From NCBI GenBank assembly GCA_947650285.1, contig CANTFL010000565.1:1-64000 (forward strand): a stretch of 64,000 nucleotides of DNA, in the 5' to 3' direction. Position 1 is the stretch's first letter. Each line of letters opens with the position of its first letter. The notes below the pieces were generated by a model. It was not told the DNA's origin. It did not search any database and was given only the letters and a program-made list of their open reading frames with translations. Positions 57,614-64,000 of this stretch are shown piece by piece. Both the position numbers and the translations under genes were made by a program. Source of the stretch: Hyaloperonospora brassicae (taxonomy: Eukaryota; Oomycota; Peronosporomycetes; Peronosporales; Peronosporaceae).

Positions 57614-58648
57614 ATGGAGCAATCCACACCCCTCTCTGAGGCTCAAAAGGTCGCGCTTGATAAGCTGACCGCGGCCGTAGGCCTAGAGTATGTGGAGTTT
57701 CTAGCTGCACAGGGTCCCGATGTGCTCAATGCACGAGTCGAGGCCTTTATGCAGTATAAAACGGCCCTGTTGGGCCAGGTTCAAAACCAAGTAGCGTCGG
57801 CTATGCCGACACGCTACGTGGCTATGCCACCAGAAGAGGCTAAGCCTCGTCCCCTTCGGGTGGACGTTAAATGTTACTCCGGGAAGGAGGGGGAAAACCT
57901 TACCCTCTGGATCCGTGAGATTGAGATGGCCATGGACTCTGGTCTCATCTCACTAGAGAACCAACGGGTCTCTTTGGCTATCTCTAAGCTCGATGGTAGA
58001 GCTAGAGAGTGAGCTTTGACGTGTGGCACGTCGGTCAATTTGGCATTTCCCACGTGGGAATCGCTCAAGTTAGACCTCATGCGAGTTTTCTCGCCGCCTA
58101 ACCAGGCATATCGCGTGCGATCACGCTTCTTATCAACCCGTCAGGGTAAGAGCGAGTTAACGGACTATGTCCAAGAGTTGAGAACTCTAATGGCTGCTAT
58201 GCAGTCTGACCCTCTCCCTGAGACTGTCTACGTGACAGTCTTCATGGAAGGTCTCCGCACTGGCGTGGCCAGAACCGAGGTTTTTCGGGTTCATCCCTCT
58301 ACTTTTGAGGAAGCTGTGAGCGTCGCTCAAAATGCTGAGCACAACTTCAAGTCGGCCAGACTTGGTTGGAATGGGTACAACCCAAGCTTTGCGAGGGCGG
58401 CCTCTGCGAGGACTTCGGCTTACTGTAAGCCAGAACCGATGGATCTCAGCCATGCTGAAGATGAAGGCGAAGCGGAGCTTCATGTTGCGGAGCAACGACA
58501 GGATGTGAGACGCTGTTACATGTGCGGAAGCACTAAGCACTTGCGTCCCACTTGTCCTTTGCGTAAGCAACAACCGACTCCTATGAGTCGAAACCCCAGC
58601 CTCAACCAGAAACCTGGTATGGCACGGGGAAACGTCGATACCCAGTAG
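57614..58648 (+). CDS. Gypsy-C gag with one in-frame stop
   Basis: Starts at ATG 57614 ([18 protein letters not shown]) and runs in one frame to TAG at 58646-58648, about 344 codons, broken by a single TGA at 58010-58012 where a Trp codon would fit (DGRARE-stop-ALTCG). The capsid-like region includes [20 protein letters not shown] and [20 protein letters not shown]. The zinc knuckle near 58515 is intact ([16 protein letters not shown]2CX4HX4C). The stop could be a recent mutation, or a read error. The end overlaps the -1 frame of pol by about 80 nt, with the frameshift signal at 58627. Confidence 0.9.
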
Positions 58649-58668
58649 GCGCGGGGCGCCCTACTGGG
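58627..58668 (+). promoter_or_regulatory. Programmed -1 ribosomal frameshift signal at the gag-pol junction
   Basis: The heptamer GGGAAAC (58627-58633) sits in the gag frame as G GGA AAC, a canonical X XXY YYZ slippery site. A 7-nt spacer (58634-58640) follows. Next is a hairpin at 58641-58668: CCCAGTAGGCGC, loop GGG, GCG, a bulged C, CCTACTGGG, giving 12 base pairs. The gag stop TAG lies inside the stem. Pol is in the -1 frame, which is open from about 58568 and has no ATG near its start. All four requirements fit. Confidence 0.82.
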
Positions 58669-61600
58669 GTAGAACTAAGTTCTGTCACATCTCTACGAGA
58701 TAAAGTGAAACAGGGCTTAGCCCCACTTAGTGCTGTGCCAGCCAGCACAGAGCGTGGATACAAGCCTGGCTTGTTAGTCGCCGAGGCGACAGTAAAAGGC
58801 TTTGAGAAGCCGTGGTCGATTTTAATCGATTCAGGAGCATCATGTAACTATGCTCGACGTCGTTCCCTTGAGGGAAGTCAGCGATACGCTGAAGCGCTCA
58901 AAGCGCACGAAGGTGATTCGATCACCGTTCGTTTAGCGACTGGTAGTCGCGTCACGGTGCCTAAAGTTCCGTTGAACTTAGGTGTGAAGTTTTTGGACTT
59001 TGACAGCATTGAACGTTGTCTCGTCCTCGATTTGGATTTGAGATATGATCTCATCCTGGGTATGGCTTGGCTTGAACGCCATGAGCCATGGATTGATTGG
59101 AGGATTAAGACCTTAGGCGCCACGCGCAATGTTCCTAGCGAAGCTTTGGAGAGTCATGAACCCACCTTTGCTAGGCAACAAAAGCGCTATTGGCGCGAGC
59201 CATTGACGGAAGATGTCAATGTGCTGGACATTGGTATGTCAGAGTTATTTAACTCGAATGTCGATGTCATAAATATTGAGCGGAGCTCTTCTAACGCGTT
59301 TGGAGAGAGTTATACTCCGTTGAGTGATACTCGTTGTGATACTGAGTCACTGCATGCGTCGAGCATGGTTGGCCTAGGGCCGAAACATCAAGAATGTAAT
59401 TCCTCTGATGTAAGTGCGGTGGCACGTGAAAATACACAGAGTGAGGACGGCCGAGGTGGCACCTCACTGAATGTCGGTAATGATATTGATGGCGAGAAGC
59501 CAGAGTGTTCAGGGCTAGGCCCTAATGCTATAAGTGCGGTGGCACGTGAAAATACACAGAGTGAGGACGGCCGAGGTGGCACCTCACTGAATGTCGGTAA
59601 TGACATTGATGGCGAGAAGCCAGAGTGTTCAGGGCTAGGCCCTAATGCTATAAGTGCGGTGGCACGTGAAATTACACAGAGTGAGGGCGGCCGAGGTGGC
59701 ACCTCACTGAATGTCGGTAATGACATTGTTGGCGAGAAGCCAGAGTGTTTAGGGCTAACCCCGAATAATGTACGTGAAGTGGTACGTGTAAATCCACTGG
59801 GTGAAGTGTTCGAGTTACGTAACACTTCACCAGATGTCGCTCAAGACATGAGCTCTCGTATAGAGCGTGCTAAGATGAATAGCAACCACGGGGAATTTGC
59901 TGTCCCGGCCTCTAAGAGGCGTAAGGTTTCTTTGAGGAAACAATCGAAGCGTAGGGTGGTGACTGTTAAGCGCCCAACGTTTAAGAATTCACGAAGTGAT
60001 AATAGTAATAATACACTGTATACACTTGTCAATGGATTGACTGGCCAGATCGATGGCAATATTAGTCTTGAGACTCTTCCATCCGTAGATAAAATCTTTG
60101 AGCTGGACGAGATGTCTGACGGCGAATTTAGCCAAGCCTTGCAGGCAGGAGAATTCTCCGAGTTAGTGGTCATTCGGCCTGATATTGAGTTGAACTCATC
60201 CTCGTTATTGGACGAGTCTGTCCTTGAGGACACAAAGGCGGCATTGGATGCCCGTAGTGGATCCTCGATCCTTAAGGATCCTCTTGATCCGTTTTATCCT
60301 TTGGTAAAGGAATTTCAAGACGTGGTGTGTCACGAACCACCGTCTGTTTTACCTCCTGATAGAGGTGTGCGTCATGAAATTGACTTGGTTCCTGGAACTA
60401 AATACTTCGTAACACGGCAGTGGCCTTTGCCCAAGGAACAGTGTGACGTCATAGACGACTTCTTTCGTGCAAAGCACGCGGCGGGGATGGTTCGTGAGAG
60501 CAAATCTCCCCATTCCACACCGACCTTCTGTGTCAAAAAGCCCAACGGGAAGTGGCGCATTGTTCATGCTTACAATAAGCTTAATGTGGCCACCATCCCG
60601 GCTCAGACACCAATTCCGAGGAAGGATGTTCTTCAGAACAATATGGTGGGATGTACAATGTACAGTGCGCTCGACTTAGTCGATGGTTATTACCAGCTTT
60701 TCATGCGAGAAAGCGATATTCCGCTGACAGCGGTCAGCACTCCAAGCGGTATGCTCTGGGAGTGGCTCGTTATGCCGCAAGGGCTATCAAATGCCCCGGC
60801 TACATTCAAGCGTCTTGTGACACAATTGTTTAGACCTCACAGAGGTTATGCACAGACGTACTTTGATGACATCTTTGTCCATAGTCGTGCTATGAACGGT
60901 CGGTCAGATGTGGATAATCACATTGATCATTTACGAGCGGTGCTCGAGTGCATGCGCACGAATAAGTTGTACGCCAACGCGTCTAAGTGCATTTTTGGTG
61001 CAGAAGAGATTCCCTTTTTAGGGTGCTTTATTGGTAAGCAAGGCCTTAAAGCGGATCCCGCCAAGGTAAAAGCCATAGTTGATTGGCCGGTTCCAAAGAA
61101 CCAAAAGGACTTACGTGAGTGGCTTGGCCTCGCCAATTACTTACACAAGTACAGTGCGAATTACGCAGACATGGCTCGGCCATTAACCAATCTCCTTAAA
61201 AAGGATGTAGAATGGTGCTGGACTAGCACTGAGCATGATGCTTTTCAAGCAGTCAAGGAGAGTCTCCTACATGCGCCCATATTGGCGTTGCCTGATCCTG
61301 AGCGATCTTTCAGTGTCGTCTGTGACGCATCTGACTTTGCCATAGGCAGCGCTCTGTTACAAACAGATGATGATGGGCGGGAACGCGTTATTGCGTTTGA
61401 GTCCCGACAGCTAAAAGCTGCGGAGAAGAACTATCCTGTTCATGACAAAGAGCTACTTGCAATGAAGTATGCTCTCGTCAAATTCAGAGTTCATCTTCTT
61501 GGCTCTAAGCCGTTTGTGATCTATACAGATCATGCGTCACTACGCACTGCGACCCAGTCGCCTCACCTCTCTCAGAGAATGGCTCGTTGGCTTTCCTTCT

Positions 61601-63507
61601 TTGCCGAGTACAACTTCGAGGTGAAGTATAAGCCGGGCAAGCAAAATGCTTTGGCGGATGCGTTGTCACGCAGGCCTGACTATGAGCTTGCTCATGTTAC
61701 GACTCTGTCGTCACCGGTCACTGACCTAATCCGCACGGCATATGTCAAGGATGAACATTGTGTAGCCCTGCTACGTGCTCTAGGGAGCGAGGAGTTTAAA
61801 GACTCGGACAAAAAATTGTCGGCACGGTTACGTGCGAGGTTACATCGATATTCCATCGATCAAGGCCTGTTGTGCTATAGCACGGATGTGGAGGATACCC
61901 CTCGCATCGTTGTCCCTCATGATGAGGAGTTGAAGTATCGGATCCTCTATGAGGCACATGATACTGCGTTGAGTGGTCATCTCGGTCGTGAAAAGACCTA
62001 CGGCTCTGTGAGCCAATTCTATTGGTGGCCCAAACTATACAAATGGGTGAGCACCTATGTACGTACGTGTGAAACGTGTCAACGGGTGAAACCCTCACCA
62101 CATGCGGCAGCGCCGCTGGCTAGTTTGCCTATACCCAAAGGGTGTTGGGAGTCCATCAGTATGGACTTCCTGTTCGGTTTACCGACGGATTCGTATGGAA
62201 ATACGGGTATTGTGGTCTTTGTTGACCGTTTGAGCAAGATGGCTCATTTAGCGGCGGTACCAGACACCATTGATGGTGAAGGTACAGCGACGCTGTTTAT
62301 CGATCGCGTGTTTCGACAACACGGTCTACCGTTGGCAATTGTCTCTGATAGAGATCCTCGCTTCACTGGGAAGTTTTGGAATTCCATCTTCAAGGTGCTC
62401 GGCACACGTTTGGACATGTCCACAGCGGATCATCCGCAGACCGATGGTCAAACGGAGCGCGTTAATCGTGTCATTGGTGACATCTTGCGCAGTGTTTGCG
62501 CTGAAACACCTAAGCGTTGGAGCTCGATGCTCCCTGTCGTTGAGTTTGCGTTGAATAACGCTGTGCATGCCTCCACCGGCTTTACCCCGTTCTACGTGAA
62601 CGGTCTCACACACCCTCGCGTTCCGTTAACGCTACCACTACGTGGTTCAGGGCTTGGTGGGGGAAGAGTTGCCGATCGGCTTGCTGATATCAGCCCTGCT
62701 ACTGTTCAAAAACAGGTAAGCGAGTTTCTCGCAACGCGATTGAATGTCTTACGACATGTGCGTGACGCACTGGCTGATAGCCAAGATAAGCAGAAGGAAC
62801 AAGCAGATGCCAAAGGCAGAGGTTGTATTGAACGTTATAAGGTCAGAGACCAAGTTCTACTCAATGCTAAAAACCTACCTACAAATGTAGTATCCGCCGT
62901 CTTCAAGACGAAGTTGCGCCCGCGCTTCATTGGACCCTTTACGGTCGTCGCCAAGAAGGGACTTGCGTATACGCTCAACCTTCCGCGCAAACTGCGCACA
63001 CACCCCGTGTTCTACGTTGGCATGCTTAAGCCGTATCGGGATCCGTCCCACGTGAACTTGGAGGCGCTTGCGCCGGGTAGGTTGGCTTTGCCATCGGTTG
63101 CTGAATCCGTATCAGGAGGTCAAGCTGAGCCTCCATCCGGGCTTGGCCCAACTCCAACGCCCGAACACGGGCTCGCATTGCGTCGAACGCACTCTGGGTC
63201 TGACCCAACGTCTCACGGAGACCACTCAGCTCGAGAAGCACCTTCTCGTGCTCATCCTTCGGTATACCGACCACCTCCGACGCTGCTCGATGAGCAAGGG
63301 AACCGCCAATTCCATGTGGAACGACTCCTAAAACGACGTCGTCGTCAGGGTCAATACCAGTATCTGGTGAAGTGGCGAGGGTACCCGGAGTCGGAGAACT
63401 CGTGGGAATTTGAGGTACCCCTTCGGCAGGATTGCCCATACGCCGTTGATGTTTTTGAACATCGTGGCAGGGGTCATCCTTCGACCGATATCGCTTCCCA
63501 CCAATAG
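58627..63507 (+). CDS. Gypsy-C pol polyprotein with chromodomain
   Basis: The -1 frame after the slip gives about 1626 residues to the stop at 63507. Domains in order: aspartic protease ([10 protein letters not shown], near 58825), and a long linker with three 40-residue repeats (59411-59770). RT follows (RQWPLPKEQ near 60416; [12 protein letters not shown]; catalytic YFDDIFVHS near 60860). RNase H comes next ([15 protein letters not shown] near 61315; YTDHASL). The integrase has an HHCC finger (HLGREKTY, then CETCQRVK near 62075) and a D,D,E core (SMDFLFGLP near 62160; VSDRDPRF near 62343; [15 protein letters not shown] near 62430), then [16 protein letters not shown]. The chromodomain near 63300-63440 ([29 protein letters not shown]) would direct integration to marked chromatin. 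All catalytic residues I could check are present. Confidence 0.95.
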   Translation, partial: GKRRYPVGAGRPTGVELSSVTSLRDKVKQGLAPLSAVPASTERGYKPGLLVAEATVKGFEKPWSILIDSGASCNYARRRSLEGSQRYAEALKAHEGDSITVRLATGSRVTVPKVPLNLGVKFLDFDSIERCLVLDLDLRYDLILGMAWLERHEPWIDWRIKTLGATRNVPSEALESHEPTFARQQKRYWREPLTEDVNVLDIGMSELFNSNVDVINIERSSSNAFGESYTPLSDTRCDTESLHASSMVGLGPKHQECNSSDVSAVARENTQSEDGRGGTSLNVGNDIDGEKPECSGLGPNAISAVARENTQSEDGRGGTSLNVGNDIDGEKPECSGLGPNAISAVAREITQSEGGRGGTSLNVGNDIVGEKPECLGLTPNNVREVVRVNPLGEVFELRNTSPDVAQDMSSRIERAKMNSNHGEFAVPASKRRKVSLRKQSKRRVVTVKRPTFKNSRSDNSNNTLYTLVNGLTGQIDGNISLETLPSVDKIFELDEMSDGEFSQALQAGEFSELVVIRPDIELNSSSLLDESVLEDTKAALDARSGSSILKDPLDPFYPLVKEFQDVVCHEPPSVLPPDRGVRHEIDLVPGTKYFVTRQWPLPKEQCDVIDDFFRAKHAAGMVRESKSPHSTPTFCVKKPNGKWRIVHAYNKLNVATIPAQTPIPRKDVLQNNMVGCTMYSALDLVDGYYQLFMRESDIPLTAVSTPSGMLWEWLVMPQGLSNAPATFKRLVTQLFRPHRGYAQTYFDDIFVHSRAMNGRSDVDNHIDHLRAVLECMRTNKLYANASKCIFGAEEIPFLGCFIGKQGLKADPAKVKAIVDWPVPKNQKDLREWLGLANYLHKYSANYADMARPLTNLLKKDVEWCWTSTEHDAFQAVKESLLHAPILALPDPERSFSVVCDASDFAIGSALLQTDDDGRERVIAFESRQLKAAEKNYPVHDKELLAMKYALVKFRVHLLGSKPFVIYTDHASLRTATQSPHLSQRMARWLSFFAEYNFEVKYKPGKQNALADALSRRPDYELAHVTTLSSPVTDLIRTAYVKDEHCVALLRALGSEEFKDSDKKLSARLRARLHRYSIDQGLLCYSTDVEDTPRIVVPHDEELKYRILYEAHDTALSGHLGREKTYGSVSQFYWWPKLYKWVSTYVRTCETCQRVKPSPHAAAPLASLPIPKGCWESISMDFLFGLPTDSYGNTGIVVFVDRLSKMAHLAAVPDTIDGEGTATLFIDRVFRQHGLPLAIVSDRDPRFTGKFWNSIFKVLGTRLDMSTADHPQTDGQTERVNRVIGDILRSVCAETPKRWSSMLPVVEFALNNAVHASTGFTPFYVNGLTHPRVPLTLPLRGSGLGGGRVADRLADISPATVQKQVSEFLATRLNVLRHVRDALADSQDKQKEQADAKGRGCIERYKVRDQVLLNAKNLPTNVVSAVFKTKLRPRFIGPFTVVAKKGLAYTLNLPRKLRTHPVFYVGMLKPYRDPSHVNLEALAPGRLALPSVAESVSGGQAEPPSGLGPTPTPEHGLALRRTHSGSDPTSHGDHSAREAPSRAHPSVYRPPPTLLDEQGNRQFHVERLLKRRRRQGQYQYLVKWRGYPESENSWEFEVPLRQDCPYAVDVFEHRGRGHPSTDIASHQ
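59411..59770 (+). repeat. Three 120-bp in-frame tandem repeats in pol
   Basis: The period is exactly 120 bp (40 codons). Copies 1 and 2 differ at only a few bases and copy 3 at several. Each encodes a segment like [20 protein letters not shown] followed by [18 protein letters not shown]. It lies in the polar linker between protease and RT, where length changes are probably tolerated. Confidence 0.95.
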
Positions 63508-64000
63508 TGGTGGAAGCAGGTGGGTAGTTTGGTTCCGCTTGACCAACTCCCACTTCCCTCGGCACAGCCGGAGCATAGCGTGTGCGAAATCGCAATTGGC
63601 CTCTGGCCTTAAGATTGGCATAGTCATACCGAAGCTTTCGTTCGAGACGAACATCTGCCACATTGGCACTTGCTCTGAGAGCTAGCATGCTGCTGAGGTG
63701 ACGTTTCCGGTGCACCCAGCGCACAAAAGTGTTGTCCTCCTCCTCCGGAGATTCGCCTGCGAATAAGAGGATGGGTATACCCCTCATCGGTGGCACCGGT
63801 GCACCCCGTGCTTGCGTGTCAAGTCGCAACTTGTATTGACTTAGAGTCGTCAAGTGGGGTTGCAGGTACCTCTCACGAAGTGCCTGTCGGCTCGCCACTT
63901 CATCAGAAGATGTAGGCTCAGCTCCAATGGCCCACGTTGCCAGGGAACGACCTGTCGTTTGGCGTATACGCTCTTCCACATTGAGTGGCGTGAACTGATA
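63026..64000 (-). CDS. Antisense ORF of Gypsy-C, runs past the window edge
   Basis: An open minus-strand frame of at least 324 codons enters from the right edge (no ATG within the window in the first codons; a GTG at 63979) and stops at 63026. This is opposite the integrase C-terminal motif, just past MLKPY. Its first 160 codons lie beyond the pol stop (63507), where there is no sense-strand gene. The rest overlaps the chromodomain and linker. N-terminal part: basic, with [20 protein letters not shown] and [15 protein letters not shown]. Middle: Pro/Gly/Asp-rich. C-terminal: a clear coiled coil ([19 protein letters not shown], then [19 protein letters not shown]). Position and layout match the antisense ORFs of Gypsy-A and -B, although sequence similarity to them is not evident by eye. 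Confidence 0.6.
   Translation of the reverse strand, partial: YQFTPLNVEERIRQTTGRSLATWAIGAEPTSSDEVASRQALRERYLQPHLTTLSQYKLRLDTQARGAPVPPMRGIPILLFAGESPEEEDNTFVRWVHRKRHLSSMLALRASANVADVRLERKLRYDYANLKARGQLRFRTRYAPAVPREVGVGQAEPNYPPASTTIGGKRYRSKDDPCHDVQKHQRRMGNPAEGVPQIPTSSPTPGTLATSPDTGIDPDDDVVLGVVPHGIGGSLAHRAASEVVGIPKDEHEKVLLELSGLRETLGQTQSAFDAMRARVRALELGQARMEAQLDLLIRIQQPMAKPTYPAQAPPSSRGTDPDTA

Larger units (their letters stand above)
57081..64000 (+). mobile_element. Ty3/Gypsy chromovirus Gypsy-C, 5' LTR to beyond window end
   Basis: A plus-strand element inserted in the Gypsy-B integrase. It begins TGTAACGGGGTTACACG at 57081, directly after CGTGG, which should recur as target duplication after its 3' LTR outside the window. 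LTR, primer site, gag, frameshift signal, a 1600-codon pol with intact catalytic motifs, chromodomain and an antisense 3' ORF are present in order. Only one in-frame stop (in gag) was found, so it is far younger than the other elements here. Confidence 0.93.

Noticed and set aside
59411..59770. Possible CRISPR-like array
   Set aside because: The repeats are contiguous 120-bp coding units without spacers, inside a retrotransposon pol of a eukaryote.
59388..60233. Minus-strand frames over the pol repeats
   Set aside because: They exist because the 120-bp repeats lack stops on that strand. They do not have the position or layout of the 3' antisense ORFs.

Overview
The window reads as nuclear DNA of an oomycete, most likely of the Phytophthora/downy mildew clade. 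The evidence is eukaryotic genes with few, short GT-AG introns (about 60 to 110 bp), closely spaced housekeeping genes, heavily decayed Ty3/Gypsy and Ty1/Copia retrotransposons, and a remnant of the BED-finger/hAT-like family that is common in oomycetes. The species assignment is an inference. I saw no tRNA, rRNA or CRISPR features.

Layout: 1-22 kb is a transposon graveyard. It holds a Gypsy gag fragment cut by a 132-bp poly-C run, a decayed Copia element (Copia-1) into which a solo Gypsy LTR and a second full-length Copia (Copia-2, perfect 5-bp target duplication) have inserted, a decayed hAT-like gene, and a 7.7-kb Gypsy element (Gypsy-A, minus orientation) between two 442-bp LTRs. 23-54 kb is the gene island: RPN3 (+), NDUFA13 (-), BRF1 (+), a B-type cyclin (-), PAM16 (+), isopentenyl-diphosphate isomerase (+), an APC-family transporter (+), a secreted lipase-like hydrolase (+), a paralogous APC transporter (-), a LYR protein (+), a small UIM protein (+), a SET-domain protein (-) and NAA20 (+). 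54.5-64 kb is again transposon: the 3' half of a minus-strand Gypsy (Gypsy-B, same superfamily as A) interrupted by a young plus-strand chromovirus (Gypsy-C) that runs off the window.

The genes serve general cell functions: proteasome lid, complex I, Pol III initiation, the cell cycle, mitochondrial import and assembly, isoprenoid supply, amino-acid-type transport, protein N-acetylation and methylation. They do not form one pathway. Several gene models (RPN3, BRF1, IDI, NAA20, UIM protein) need splicing, and I give exon coordinates that join in frame.

The two most interesting signals are in the Gypsy elements. First, all three Gypsy elements with a 3' end in view carry an antisense ORF starting near the 3' LTR and ending opposite the integrase C-terminus/chromodomain linker. 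The B and C copies encode a C-terminal coiled coil. Second, Gypsy-C has a textbook -1 ribosomal frameshift signal (GGGAAAC, 7-nt spacer, strong hairpin enclosing the gag stop codon) at the gag-pol junction.
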